A DNA stretch of 32,398 nucleotides. Source: an uncultured Trueperaceae bacterium. GTDB taxonomy: Bacteria > Deinococcota > Deinococci > Deinococcales > Trueperaceae. The first letter of the stretch is position 1. Each line of letters starts with the position of its first letter. The position numbers and the translations under genes were made by a program. Positions 22,232-31,745 of this stretch are shown in pieces. Location: assembly GCA_937907415.1 (NCBI GenBank), contig CALCHY010000091.1, forward strand, positions 1 through 32,398, in the 5' to 3' direction. The notes below the pieces were generated by a model. The model searched no databases and was not told the DNA's origin. It saw nothing but the letters and a program-made list of their open reading frames with translations.

Positions 22232-25222
22232 ATGGATTTAGAAACGACACTCGTCCCCGCGCTAGCGCTGCTGCCGTTCCTCGTCAGTGGAGTAGTGCTC
22301 CTGTTGCCACGCAATGCGCGCAACGCGGCGGCCGGGCTTGCAGGCGCCACGGCCTTGGCCGGTGTTGGCATCGCGGCGTGGCTTTACCGCGGCGTTACGG
22401 ACGGCAAGGTCATCGAGGGAAGCTGGGCGTGGCTGCCGGACATCGGGCTGCGGCTCACCTGGCGGCTGGACGGCCTGAGTTGGCTGTTCGTTCTGCTCGT
22501 GGCAGGCATCGGCGCCCTGGTCGTGCTCTACGCGCGCTACTACATGGCGGCGGATGACCCCGTGCCGCGCTTCTTCTCCTACTTGCTAGCGTTCATGGGG
22601 GCCATGCTCGGCCTCGTGTTGTCTGGGAACCTCATCCAGCTCGTCATCTTCTGGGAGCTGACGAGCCTGCTCTCTTTCCTGCTCATCGGTTACTGGCACC
22701 ACAACGAGAACGCGCGCGACGGCGCCCGCATGGCCCTTACCGTCACGGGCTTCGGCGGTTTCCTGCTGCTCATCGGCGCCATCATCATCGGCCACATCGT
22801 CGGCAGCTTCGAGTTGAGCACGGTGCTGGCCAGCCGCGACGCGCTCACGGCCAGCCCCCTGCTAACGCCAGCGATCCTGTGCGTGCTGGCAGGGGCGTTC
22901 GCGAAGAGCGCCCAGTTCCCGCTGCAGTTCTGGCTGCCCCACGCCATGGCGGCCCCAACCCCAGTCTCGGCCTACTTGCACTCCGCCACCATGGTGAAAG
23001 CCGGCATCTACCTCATGATCCGCTTGTGGCCCGTCCTTGCCGGCCACGACGGTTGGTACTACACCGTCAGCCTCGCCGGCCTCATCACCTTCCTCCTCGG
23101 CGGCGCGGTAGCGGTGTTCCAGAACGACCTCAAGGGCATATTGGCTTACTCGACCATCAGCCACCTAGGGCTCATCACCCTGCTACTTGGGCTCTCGACG
23201 CCGGCCGCGGCCGTGGCGGCCATCTTCCACACCCTCAACCACGCCACCTTCAAGGCCTCGCTGTTCATGGCCGCCGGCATCATCGACCACGAGACCGGCA
23301 CCCGCGACGTCAGGCGCCTCAGCGGCCTCTTCAAACACATGCCGCTGACGGGCACGCTCGCGATAGTGGCCGCCGCGGCGATGGCCGGGGTGCCGCTCCT
23401 CAACGGCTTCATCTCCAAGGAGATGTTCCTCAGCGAGACGTTCGAGTTCCACACGGGCTCGCTGCTCGACCGGCTCCTGCCGCTCCTTGCCACCCTCGGC
23501 AGCGCCTTCGGCGTCCTCTACTCCGTGAGGTTCATCCACCAGGTCTTCTTCGGGCCGGAAGCCACCGACCTGCCGCGCAAACCGCACGAACCAGTCTCCT
23601 GGATGCGCCTGCCCGTCGAGTTGCTCGTCGCCATCTGCCTCGTCGTCGGCATCATCCCGGCCGCCTCCGTCGGCCCGATGCTGAAGTCCGGCGCGTTGGC
23701 CGTGCTGGGCGCAGAAACGCCGAACGTCCAGCTCGAGCTGTGGCACGGCTTCACGCCCGCGTTCCTCCTCTCACTCGTCGCGATGGCGCTTGGCTTCGGC
23801 CTCTACATAGCGCTCTACCACCGCCTCGCCAACCGCACCAGCACCGACCGCCCGTGGGCCGGGCGCGTGCGCGGGCGCCGCACCTTCAACGACGTCATGG
23901 CCTCGCTCGAGCTCGCCTCCGCCGCCATCGTGCGCTTCTTCGGCACCGTCAGGCTGCAGCCGCAACTCTTCCTCGTCGTAACCGCTGCCGCGGCGGCTGG
24001 CGCAGCGCCGTTCGTTTACCAGGCCATCACGAAGCAAGGCTCGCCCCTCACGCTCGGACCCTCGCCGCTGACGCCGGTCTCCTGGTCGTTCCTCGTACTG
24101 TGGCTGTTCGGCGTCGTCTTCGCGGTTGGAGCCGCCTACCTGGCGAAGTTCCACCGTGTTGCCTCCCTCATCTTCACGAGCGCCGCGGGGTTGGTCGTGT
24201 GCGCCACGTTCGTGTGGCTGTCGGCGCCAGACCTGGCGGTGACGCAGCTCCTCGTCGAGATCGTGACGACCGTCCTGCTCCTCCTCGGCCTGCGCTGGCT
24301 CCCGCGGCGCTCGGCGCTATCCGTAACGGACCGCGCCGTGCGCACCCGCGCCAACTTGAGGCGCGGCCGCGACCTGGCGCTCGCGCTAGTTGCAGGCGCT
24401 GGCATGGCCGTCCTCGCGCTGGCCGCCATGACGCGCCCGAACGTGAGCGGCATCTCGGAGTTCTTCGTCACCAACGCGTTAAGCGGCGGCGGCGGGCACA
24501 ACATCGTCAACGTCATCCTCGTCGACTTCCGCGGCTTCGACACCTTGGGCGAGATAACCGTGCTCGGCATCGTCGCCCTCACGGTGTTCGCGCTGCTAAG
24601 GCGCTTCAGGCCCGCGCGCGAAGTCGTGGGCAGCACGAGGCAGCAGCAGCGGCAGGACGCATACGACGAGGCCCTGAGCGGGCGCAGCGTCGGCGACACG
24701 GCAACCGATTACCTGTTCGTGCCGCGCATCGTCATGCACTTGCTCTTCCCCATCGTCACGCTCTTCGCTCTGCACTTGTTCTTGCGCGGCCACGACCATC
24801 CTGGGGGCGGCTTCGCGGCGGGGATCACCATGGCCATCGCGTTCATCTTGCAGTACATGGCGCGCGGCACGCGCTGGGTCGAGGAGCGCCTGCGCGTCCT
24901 GCCGCTGCGATGGATCGGCCTTGGCCTTCTACTGGCCGTCGCCACCGGCGCCGGCTCCTGGTTCTTCGGCAGGCCGTTCCTGACCTCGGCGCATGAAACG
25001 GTCGAGCTTCCGGTCCTCGGCAGCGTGCCGCTTGCCTCAGCTACGCTCTTCGACCTCGGCGTGTTCGCCCTCGTCATCGGCGCCACCATCCTCATGCTCA
25101 TCGCCTTAGCCCACCAGTCCATCCGCAGCGCCCGCCAAGCGCCAACCGCCGAGGAGCTCGCGGGCGCAACGAGCGACGCGCCAGCAGCGAAGCCCGGCGC
25201 CGACGCCGAAGGGGTCGGCTGA
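22232..25222 (+). CDS. mrpA: Na+/H+ antiporter subunits A and B, fused (MrpA-MrpB)
   Basis: A 996-residue membrane protein, the largest subunit of the Mrp cation/proton antiporter. The N-terminal two-thirds is NuoL-like: the helix with E142 (FWELTSLLSFLLIGYW), lysines K225 (AFAKSAQFPLQFWLPHAM) and K256 (HSATMVKAG). A DUF4040/MbhD-like segment follows at about 640-695 (LSAPDLAVTQLLVEIVTTVLLLLGLRWLP is its core). From about 826 the MnhB/MrpB domain appears (LFLRGHDHPGGGFAAG). Fusion of A and B is known from PhaAB-type operons. The ribosome site is weak. Its TGA overlaps the mrpC ATG by one base. Confidence 0.96.
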   Translation: MDLETTLVPALALLPFLVSGVVLLLPRNARNAAAGLAGATALAGVGIAAWLYRGVTDGKVIEGSWAWLPDIGLRLTWRLDGLSWLFVLLVAGIGALVVLYARYYMAADDPVPRFFSYLLAFMGAMLGLVLSGNLIQLVIFWELTSLLSFLLIGYWHHNENARDGARMALTVTGFGGFLLLIGAIIIGHIVGSFELSTVLASRDALTASPLLTPAILCVLAGAFAKSAQFPLQFWLPHAMAAPTPVSAYLHSATMVKAGIYLMIRLWPVLAGHDGWYYTVSLAGLITFLLGGAVAVFQNDLKGILAYSTISHLGLITLLLGLSTPAAAVAAIFHTLNHATFKASLFMAAGIIDHETGTRDVRRLSGLFKHMPLTGTLAIVAAAAMAGVPLLNGFISKEMFLSETFEFHTGSLLDRLLPLLATLGSAFGVLYSVRFIHQVFFGPEATDLPRKPHEPVSWMRLPVELLVAICLVVGIIPAASVGPMLKSGALAVLGAETPNVQLELWHGFTPAFLLSLVAMALGFGLYIALYHRLANRTSTDRPWAGRVRGRRTFNDVMASLELASAAIVRFFGTVRLQPQLFLVVTAAAAAGAAPFVYQAITKQGSPLTLGPSPLTPVSWSFLVLWLFGVVFAVGAAYLAKFHRVASLIFTSAAGLVVCATFVWLSAPDLAVTQLLVEIVTTVLLLLGLRWLPRRSALSVTDRAVRTRANLRRGRDLALALVAGAGMAVLALAAMTRPNVSGISEFFVTNALSGGGGHNIVNVILVDFRGFDTLGEITVLGIVALTVFALLRRFRPAREVVGSTRQQQRQDAYDEALSGRSVGDTATDYLFVPRIVMHLLFPIVTLFALHLFLRGHDHPGGGFAAGITMAIAFILQYMARGTRWVEERLRVLPLRWIGLGLLLAVATGAGSWFFGRPFLTSAHETVELPVLGSVPLASATLFDLGVFALVIGATILMLIALAHQSIRSARQAPTAEELAGATSDAPAAKPGADAEGVG

Positions 25223-25560
25223 TGGAAGTCGTACTTGCCCTGGGCATCGGCGTGCTAACGGCAGCAGGCGTCTACCTCGTTCTCCGCCCGCGCACGTTCC
25301 AGGTGATCATCGGGATGTCGTTGCTGACTTACGCCGTCAACTTGTTCATCCTCAGCATGGGCAGCCTCGTCATCGGCGGCGCCCCCGTCCTCGCGGAGGG
25401 CGCAGACGTAAGCAAGTTCGCCGACCCGCTCCCGCAGTCGTTAGTGCTCACGTCCATCGTCATCAGCTTCTCCATGACGGCCCTCTTCCTCGTGATCCTG
25501 TTGGCCGCGCGCGGCCTGACCGGCACCGACCACGTCGACGGCGAGGAGGCACGACCGTGA
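25222..25560 (+). CDS. mrpC: Na+/H+ antiporter subunit C (MrpC, NuoK-like)
   Basis: A 112-residue protein with three predicted membrane helices, homologous to NuoK. Typical blocks are GVYLVLRPRTFQVIIGMSLL and DPLPQSLVLTSIVISFS, the latter diagnostic for MrpC. AAGGGG lies seven bases before the ATG. It ends in a GTGA overlap with mrpD. It sits between the A and D modules in the complex and contributes to proton transfer. Confidence 0.95.
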   Translation: MEVVLALGIGVLTAAGVYLVLRPRTFQVIIGMSLLTYAVNLFILSMGSLVIGGAPVLAEGADVSKFADPLPQSLVLTSIVISFSMTALFLVILLAARGLTGTDHVDGEEARP

Positions 25561-27200
25561 CCGGCCTGCTTGAGAGCCTCGGGCAACACCTGACCATCCT
25601 GCCCATCCTGCTGCCGCTAGTGGCTGGCGCCACCATGTTGTTGCTGCACGAACGCCAGCGCCGGGCGAAGGGCATCATCAGCATCCTCGCCGCCGCCGCG
25701 TCAGTGGCGGCCGCCACCTCACTGCTGCTCACCGTCAACGACCCCCTCACCTCTGAGGTAGTCGTCTACCGGCTCGGCGATTGGGGTGCGCCGTTCGGCA
25801 TCGTGCTCGTCGCCGACCGCCTCAGCGTGCTGATGGTGTTGGTCACCAACGTGCTTGGCGCCACCGCGATGGCGTACGCGCTCGGCCGCTGGGCTACCCT
25901 TGGCCCACGTTTCCACACGCTCTACCTCCTACTACTCATGGGGTTATCCGGCGCCTTCCTGACGGGGGACCTGTTCAACCTCTACGTGTTCTTCGAGGTG
26001 CTACTCGCGGCGTCTTACGGCTTGCTGCTGCACGGCTCTGGCAAGCGGCGCGTCAAGGCCGGCCTGCACTACGTCGCCATCAACCTGACCGGCTCGCTCG
26101 CGTTCCTCGTAGGCATCGCCGTCGTCTACGCGCTCCTCGGCACCCTCAACATGGCCGACATCGCCGTGCAGGCCACGCTGCTCGGCCCGGCGGACCTCAG
26201 CCTGCTCAAGGCGGGTCTCGGGCTGTTGGGCGTTGCTTTCTTCGTGAAGTCCGGCGCGTGGCCGCTCTCGTTCTGGCTGCCAACTACATACTCGGCCGCC
26301 GCAGCACCCGTCGCGGCCATCTTCGCCGTCATGACCAAAGTCGGCGTCTACGTGATACTGCGCCTCGCCACTCTCCTGTGGCCCGCCGGGCAGGCGCTAG
26401 AGTTCTACGGCAGTTCCTGGCTCCTCTACCTCGGGTTGGCGACCGTCATCTACGGCAGCTTCGGCGTCATCGCCAGCACAGAGCTGCCGCGAGCCGCCGG
26501 CTACCTCACGCTGGTCTCGTCAGGCACGCTACTCGCCGTCATCGCTAGCGGCGACGTCGCGGTGATATCCGGCGCCCTCTACTACCTCGTCGGCTCGACA
26601 CTCGGCATCGGGGTGCTGTTCCTACTGTGCGAGCTCGTTAGCCGCGGTCACGCCGAGGCGCCCGCTGCCGTTGGGCCCGTGTTCTCAGACGACTTCGAGA
26701 CGGCGTTGGCCAGCGAGTTCGAGGGCGTCGAGCGCGGGGTAACACTGCCGCTGACGACCACGCTGTTGAGCACCGCGTTCTTCCTCATCGCCATTCAGCT
26801 CACTGGACTGCCGCCACTCTCGGGCTTCGTGGCCAAGTTCGCCATGCTCAGCGCAGTGATCACGAGCGGTGCTAACGGCTACGCCAACGCGCCGGGCGCC
26901 CTCGCTTGGTGGGTGCTCGGGGTGATCGTGGCGTCAGGTTTCGCCGCGCTCATCGCGCTCACGCGCCATGGCGTCAAGCAGTTCTGGGCCGGGGCGGACA
27001 CCACCCCAACGGCCGTGCGCCCGTTCGAGGCGCTGCCCGTTGCCCTCTTGCTCGTGCTCCTCGTGGCGTTGACGGCGTTCGCGCAGCCGATCATGCGTTA
27101 CACGGCCGCCACCGGCGCCGGCCTACGGAGCCCCGTCCAGTACCTCAGCAGCGTGCTGCCAAACCCGGAGGCGCCCGCCACCCCGGAAGGTGAGCATTAA
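25557..27200 (+). CDS. mrpD: Na+/H+ antiporter subunit D (MrpD, NuoM/N-like)
   Basis: A 547-residue polytopic subunit of the proton-translocating antiporter-like family. Family blocks are NLYVFFEVLLAASYGLLLHG (conserved glutamate helix), FFVKSGAWPLSFWLPTTYSAA, and LTGLPPLSGFVAKF. The GTG at 25557 overlaps the mrpC stop by 4 bp, with AGGAGG seven bases upstream, the best ribosome site in the operon. Slightly longer than the usual 490-500 residues, in part from a polar loop (AEAPAAVGPVFSDDFE) between late helices. Confidence 0.95.
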   Translation: MTGLLESLGQHLTILPILLPLVAGATMLLLHERQRRAKGIISILAAAASVAAATSLLLTVNDPLTSEVVVYRLGDWGAPFGIVLVADRLSVLMVLVTNVLGATAMAYALGRWATLGPRFHTLYLLLLMGLSGAFLTGDLFNLYVFFEVLLAASYGLLLHGSGKRRVKAGLHYVAINLTGSLAFLVGIAVVYALLGTLNMADIAVQATLLGPADLSLLKAGLGLLGVAFFVKSGAWPLSFWLPTTYSAAAAPVAAIFAVMTKVGVYVILRLATLLWPAGQALEFYGSSWLLYLGLATVIYGSFGVIASTELPRAAGYLTLVSSGTLLAVIASGDVAVISGALYYLVGSTLGIGVLFLLCELVSRGHAEAPAAVGPVFSDDFETALASEFEGVERGVTLPLTTTLLSTAFFLIAIQLTGLPPLSGFVAKFAMLSAVITSGANGYANAPGALAWWVLGVIVASGFAALIALTRHGVKQFWAGADTTPTAVRPFEALPVALLLVLLVALTAFAQPIMRYTAATGAGLRSPVQYLSSVLPNPEAPATPEGEH

Positions 27201-27201
27201 G

Positions 27202-27693
27202 GTGCTGCGGCGCTTGATTCCCCACCCGATCCTAGCGGTGTTCCTCGCCCTCTTGTGGCTGCTGCTGCAGGAGTCGCTCGCGCCGCTCGACGTGGCGACC
27301 GCGTTGGTGCTCGGCCTTCTTCTCTCGCGCACCATGCAAGCGCTCGACCAGACGCCGCCGAACTTCAAGCGCCCACTGACGGCCGTCGGGCTCTTCTTCG
27401 TGGCGACGTACGACGTCGTGCGTTCCAACTTCGCGCTCGTGGCGTTGACGCTCAACCGCCGCCGCAAGGACTTCCACTCCGGCTTCGTCAACATCCCGCT
27501 CGACATCCGCAGCCCGCACGCCCTCGCTGCCCTCGCGACGATAATCACCGCCACCCCAGGCACGTTCTGGGCGGCATACGACGCGCGCACGCACGTCGTC
27601 ACCATCCACGTCCTAGACCTCGTCGACAACGAGTACTGGATCTCCACCATCAAGGAACGGTACGAGCGCCGCCTGCTCGCGGTGTTCGAATGA
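27202..27693 (+). CDS. mrpE: Na+/H+ antiporter subunit E (MrpE)
   Basis: A 163-residue membrane subunit. RRLIPHPILAVFLALLWLLL is the typical MrpE first helix, and ATIITATPGTFWAAYD with VHVLDLVDNEYWI-type segments mark the C-terminal cytosolic part. GTG at 27202 gives the usual family N-terminus and begins one base after the mrpD stop; GTG at 27190, overlapping mrpD by 11 bp, is the alternative and would add four residues. GGAAGG (27185-27190) is 11 bases before 27202. Its stop overlaps the mrpF ATG by 4 bp. Confidence 0.92.
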   Translation: MLRRLIPHPILAVFLALLWLLLQESLAPLDVATALVLGLLLSRTMQALDQTPPNFKRPLTAVGLFFVATYDVVRSNFALVALTLNRRRKDFHSGFVNIPLDIRSPHALAALATIITATPGTFWAAYDARTHVVTIHVLDLVDNEYWISTIKERYERRLLAVFE

Positions 27694-27974
27694 CAGGCTC
27701 GGCGGTGCTGCACTGGGGCCTCCTCGCGGTGCACGCCGTGCTGGCGGTGGCGTTCGTGCTGGCTGCGGCGCGCCTCGTGAAGGGGCCGCGCGCGCAAGAC
27801 CGTGTGCTCGCTTTCGACGCCGTGTACCTGAACGCCGCCCTGCAGATCGTCGTCTTCGGCATGCGCGTCGCGGACCCCGGCTACCTCGAGGCCGCCATCG
27901 TCATGACCCTGCTAGGGTTCACGAGCAGCTCGGCGCTAGCCAAGTTCCTCATGCGCGGCGAGGTGATCGAGTGA
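27690..27974 (+). CDS. mrpF: Na+/H+ antiporter subunit F (MrpF)
   Basis: A 94-residue protein with three membrane helices. RLVKGPRAQDRVLAFDAV is the diagnostic MrpF loop, and FTSSSALAKFLMRGEVIE the usual end. The true start is the ATG at 27690 within the mrpE stop (ATGA), although the frame is open far upstream inside mrpE because of the high GC content. No independent ribosome site is seen, so translation is probably coupled. Its stop overlaps the mrpG start. Confidence 0.93.
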   Translation: MTGSAVLHWGLLAVHAVLAVAFVLAAARLVKGPRAQDRVLAFDAVYLNAALQIVVFGMRVADPGYLEAAIVMTLLGFTSSSALAKFLMRGEVIE

Positions 27975-28417
27975 TGGCTCCAGCCATGCCCGTGTGGGCC
28001 GCCATCATCATCGTCCTGCTCGCCATCTTCGGGGCCAGCTTGGCGCTCGTCGGCGCGTTCGGCATGCTGCGGTTCAGGTCGTTCTACGAGCGCGTGCACC
28101 CAGCCACACTGGCTGCCACGCTCGGCGCGACCAGCATCCTCGCGGCGTGCGTGCTCTACTTCTCGCTCGTCGAGGGGCGCCTGCTGCTCAAAGCGCTGCT
28201 GCCCATGATCTTCATCCCGCTCGTCAACCCCGTAGCCAGCATGCTCCTCGCCAGGGCAGCCATGTCGCGCGATTACGCGAAGGCGCTGGCTGGCCAACCA
28301 GCTCCAGGAAGCGAGGACGCCGAATGGCAGCGCAAGGCAAGCGAGTTGGCGGCCGCCAGGGCGGAAGCCGCGCGTCACACGGTCGACGACGAGCCGCCTC
28401 ACGAAGCAAGCACATGA
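27971..28417 (+). CDS. mrpG: Na+/H+ antiporter subunit G (MrpG)
   Basis: A 148-residue membrane subunit with three helices. GAFGMLRFRSFYERVHPAT is the MrpG signature, and LPMIFIPLVNPVASMLLARAA the third helix. After about residue 100 comes a charged, Ala/Glu-rich cytosolic tail of some 45 residues. GTG at 27971 forms a 4-bp overlap with mrpF and has GAGG seven bases upstream; ATG at 27974 is possible. It completes the seven-subunit Mrp set and overlaps the MFS gene by 4 bp. Confidence 0.93.
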   Translation: MMAPAMPVWAAIIIVLLAIFGASLALVGAFGMLRFRSFYERVHPATLAATLGATSILAACVLYFSLVEGRLLLKALLPMIFIPLVNPVASMLLARAAMSRDYAKALAGQPAPGSEDAEWQRKASELAAARAEAARHTVDDEPPHEAST

Positions 28418-29652
28418 ACCGTAGGTACCTAGGGCTCAACGGTTGGCAGCTCCTCGGCCTTGGCGTCGGCGCCGCCAGCCTCGCCATAACCTGGGGGCTC
28501 TACAACATCTTCATGCCGCTCCTCCTGCGCGACTTCGTGAGTTCGAGCGGTATGCGCGGCGCCATCATGGGCATAGACAACGTCCTAGGCCTGATCCTGG
28601 TACCCATCATCGGGGCGTGGTCAGACCGCATCGACGGTCGGCTCGGCAGGCGCCTGCCTTTCCTCGTGGTGAGCATGCCCCTCGCGGCGCTCCTCTTCGC
28701 CGCGCTGCCGTTCGCCAAGGCGGCGTTCTGGACGCTCATGGCGGTCGATATCTTGTTCCTCCTCGCCATGACCGCCTTCCGCGCCCCGCTGGCCGCGCTC
28801 ATGCCAGACCACGTAGCTCCAAGCGGCCGGCCTCACGCCAACGCCGTCCTCACCATGCTCGGCGCCATCGGTGGCGCACTTGGCCTGCTCATCCTGGCGC
28901 CGTTGTCAGACGTGGCCATGTGGTTCCCGTTCGCCGTCGCAGGCGCCGTGACGCTGGCGGCGCTGTTCGCAGTGCGGGCGGCCACCACCCCTCACCCTGA
29001 TCACGTCGAGGAGGGCGTCATCCAGGACGATGCGCCGCTCATCGGCACACTCCTGCGCGACGCTGGCGCCCTGCTAGGTGAACGCACCGGCGGCATCCTG
29101 CTCATCCTGACGGCCGTGTTCTTCGCGTTCTTCGGCTACTCGGCGCTCGAGGCGCAGTTCAGCACGTTCGCAACGGAACAGTTCGGGCTGACGGGCGGAA
29201 GGGCCGGGCTGATCATGGGCGTGACCATCGCGGGCTTCGTAGTGATGGCGCTGCCAGCCGCGCGCCTTGCCCGGCGCTTGGGTGAGATGAACACCATGCG
29301 CGTCGGCGCACTACTACTCGCCCTGTGGCTCGTCATCGCCAGCTTCGTTGCCTCGCCCGCCAATCTCGCCATCTGGCTCGGGTTGGGCGGCGCTTCCTGG
29401 GCGCTAGTGCTGGTGCCCGCCTACCCGCTAGTCGTCAACCGCGGCGGAGACGACCGCGTAGGCTTCTACACTGGCATGTACTACTTGTTCGGCTCGGGCG
29501 CGTCCATCTTGGCGCCAGCCAGCGTCGGTTGGGCGATGGACGTCTTGGGTAACCAGGTGCTCCTGCCGGCAGTCGCGATAAGCATGGTCGTCACCGCCGT
29601 GGCGCTGACGTTAGCCTTGAGGCAGAACGTGACGGCCGTCGCCACGAGGTGA
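28414..29652 (+). CDS. MFS transporter, SLC45/GPH-like
   Basis: A 412-residue, 12-helix major facilitator. The loop between helices 2 and 3 reads GAWSDRIDGRLGRRLPFLV, the D-x-R...GRRxPF pattern of the sucrose/glycoside-type (SLC45/GPH) transporters, which use proton or sodium symport. The ATG lies inside the mrpG stop (ATGA), so the gene belongs to the mrp operon. If it is sodium- or proton-coupled, the antiporter could help set its driving force; this is inference. The substrate is not readable from sequence. No strong ribosome site is present. Confidence 0.85.
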   Translation: MNRRYLGLNGWQLLGLGVGAASLAITWGLYNIFMPLLLRDFVSSSGMRGAIMGIDNVLGLILVPIIGAWSDRIDGRLGRRLPFLVVSMPLAALLFAALPFAKAAFWTLMAVDILFLLAMTAFRAPLAALMPDHVAPSGRPHANAVLTMLGAIGGALGLLILAPLSDVAMWFPFAVAGAVTLAALFAVRAATTPHPDHVEEGVIQDDAPLIGTLLRDAGALLGERTGGILLILTAVFFAFFGYSALEAQFSTFATEQFGLTGGRAGLIMGVTIAGFVVMALPAARLARRLGEMNTMRVGALLLALWLVIASFVASPANLAIWLGLGGASWALVLVPAYPLVVNRGGDDRVGFYTGMYYLFGSGASILAPASVGWAMDVLGNQVLLPAVAISMVVTAVALTLALRQNVTAVATR

Positions 29653-29656
29653 TGGC

Positions 29657-31699
29657 ATGACGCCAGCAGAACACGCCCACGAGCACCACGACCACGGCGG
29701 TGGCCACCAGGGCCACGACGTGCGCGCCGGGCACGACAAGCACGCCGGACACTCCCCCGAGATGTTCCGCGACCGCTTCTGGCTCTCGCTGGCCCTGACC
29801 ATCCCGATCCTGTACTTCAGCCAGCAGTTCCAAACGTGGTTCGGTTACCAAGCCGTCAGCTTCCCAGGCTCCGCGTGGGTCAATCCCGTGCTCGGCACCA
29901 TCCTGTTCGTCTACGGTGGCCTGGTCTTCCTGCAGGGCGCCCGTCACGAGCTTGCCGACCGCCAGCCGGGCATGATGACCCTGATCAGCCTGGCCATCAG
30001 CGTGGCTTACGTCTACAGCATGGCCGTCGCCTTCGGCGCTCCAGGCATGCCGTTCTTCTGGGAGCTCGCCACCCTCATCGTCATAATGCTCCTCGGGCAT
30101 TGGCTGGAGATGGCCAGCGTGCAGGGCGCCTCCAAGGCACTCGAGCACCTCGCGGCGCTCGTCCCAACCACCGCCCACCGCGTCACCGACGGCCAGCTGG
30201 CGGACGTGCAGGTCTCCGACCTCCGCCACGGCGACAGCATCCTCGTGCGGCCAGGCGAGCAACTCCCTGCCGATGGCGTGGTCACAGAGGGCCGCAGCAG
30301 CGTGAACGAGTCGTTCCTCACCGGCGAGTCGCAGCCCGTGCCCAAGGTGGAAGGTAGCGAGGTGGTGGCTGGCGCCGTCAACGGCGAAGGCGCGTTGACG
30401 GTCGAGGTCTCACGCGTTGGCGGCGAGACGACCCTCTCGCAGATCCAGCGCCTGGTGGCCGAAGCGCGATCGTCCCGCAGCCGCTTCCAGAACCTCGCTG
30501 ACCGCGCCGCTGGCTGGCTCTTCTACATCGCGGTCGGCGCTGGCGTCGTCACGTTCGTGGCGTGGCTGGTCGCAACCGGCGATATGCAGCAGGCCATCAC
30601 CCGCACGGTCACGGTCCTGATCACCGCGTGCCCGCACGCCCTCGGTTTGGCCATCCCGCTCGTGATCGTCAACGCCACCGGCATGAGCGCGAAGAACGGC
30701 ATCCTGGTGCGTAACCGCGAGGCCTTCGAGCGCGCCCGCGACATCGGCACCATCGCGTTCGACAAGACCGGCACCCTCACCGAGGGCAAGTTCGGCGTCC
30801 GCGCGACCTACACCGACCAGACGGCAGAAGTCGACGCGCTGCGGTTGGCGGCCGCGCTCGAGGCGCGCAGCGAGCACCCCCTCGCCCAAGCAGTCGTCGA
30901 GGTCGCGCAAGGACGCAACCTACGGCTTCCCCCAGTCGAGGAGTTCGAGGTGGCGGCAGGCAAGGGCGTAAGCGGCCGCGTGGGCGGCGCCCGCTACACC
31001 GTCGGCCGACCAGAGTGGATCGAGGAACAGGGCCTTGAGTTCGCGCCTAGTTTGCGGCGCGGACTCGAGGAGGCTGAGGCGCGGGGCGAGAGCGTCATCG
31101 CGCTGATGGATGAGAAGCGCGCCATCGCCCTGATCGCGCTCGCCGACCGCGTGCGCCAGAGCGCCACAGACACCATCCGCGCCCTCAAGAAGATCGGCGT
31201 CGAGGCCGTGATGATCACGGGCGACGCCGAGGCCGTGGCGCGCACGGTGGCAAGCGAACTCGGCATCGAGCGTTACTACGCGCGCGTGCTGCCAGGCGAG
31301 AAGGCGGAGAAAGTGCGTGAACTGCAGCGGGGCGCGCCGACCGCCTTCGTTGGCGACGGCATCAACGACGCCCCCGCCCTACTGGCTGCCGACCTCGGCG
31401 TCGCCATCGGCGCTGGCACCAACGTCGCCATCGAATCCGCCGACCTGGTGTTGGTCGAGAACGACCCGCTCGACGTCCTCGCCGCCCTGCGGCTCTCGCG
31501 CGCGACCTACCGCAAGATGATGCAGAACCTAGCCTGGGCGACGGGCTACAACGCCATCGCGCTGCCGCTTGCCGCCGGCGTGCTCGTCGGGGTTGGCTTC
31601 GTGCTCTCCCCCGCGGCTGGCGCCGTTCTGATGAGCGCCTCGACCGTGGTGGTCGCCATCAACGCCATGACGCTAAGGCGCACTAAGCTGGGCTCGTGA
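29657..31699 (+). CDS. copB: Copper-translocating P1B-type ATPase, CPH class (CopB-like)
   Basis: A 680-residue heavy-metal ATPase. The first 32 residues contain ten histidines, as in CopB proteins, and there is no CxxC metal-binding domain. The metal-binding helix has C325-P326-H327 ([13 protein letters not shown]), the mark of P1B-3 ATPases reported for Cu2+/Cu+. The actuator motif is LTGESQPVP, the phosphorylated aspartate D369 in DKTGTLTEG, the nucleotide domain has [11 protein letters not shown], and the hinge [11 protein letters not shown] lies near 566. The ATG is four bases after the MFS stop, with GAGGTG five bases upstream, so it is part of the same operon. It should export copper across the inner membrane. 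Confidence 0.94.
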   Translation: MTPAEHAHEHHDHGGGHQGHDVRAGHDKHAGHSPEMFRDRFWLSLALTIPILYFSQQFQTWFGYQAVSFPGSAWVNPVLGTILFVYGGLVFLQGARHELADRQPGMMTLISLAISVAYVYSMAVAFGAPGMPFFWELATLIVIMLLGHWLEMASVQGASKALEHLAALVPTTAHRVTDGQLADVQVSDLRHGDSILVRPGEQLPADGVVTEGRSSVNESFLTGESQPVPKVEGSEVVAGAVNGEGALTVEVSRVGGETTLSQIQRLVAEARSSRSRFQNLADRAAGWLFYIAVGAGVVTFVAWLVATGDMQQAITRTVTVLITACPHALGLAIPLVIVNATGMSAKNGILVRNREAFERARDIGTIAFDKTGTLTEGKFGVRATYTDQTAEVDALRLAAALEARSEHPLAQAVVEVAQGRNLRLPPVEEFEVAAGKGVSGRVGGARYTVGRPEWIEEQGLEFAPSLRRGLEEAEARGESVIALMDEKRAIALIALADRVRQSATDTIRALKKIGVEAVMITGDAEAVARTVASELGIERYYARVLPGEKAEKVRELQRGAPTAFVGDGINDAPALLAADLGVAIGAGTNVAIESADLVLVENDPLDVLAALRLSRATYRKMMQNLAWATGYNAIALPLAAGVLVGVGFVLSPAAGAVLMSASTVVVAINAMTLRRTKLGS

Positions 31700-31745
31700 G
31701 ACCCTGCTCGCGCGCTGGGTGGCCGAGCTAGCAACCGGAGGGGCA

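Noticed and set aside
22879..24996. A 705-residue open frame overlapping mrpA in another frame
   Set aside because: It is Arg/Pro/His-rich with no family motif and lies wholly inside the clearly real MrpA-MrpB gene; long shadow frames are expected at this GC content.
27255..27974. A 239-residue frame ending at the mrpF stop
   Set aside because: Only the last 94 residues are real (mrpF from the ATG at 27690); the first part is a shadow of mrpE.
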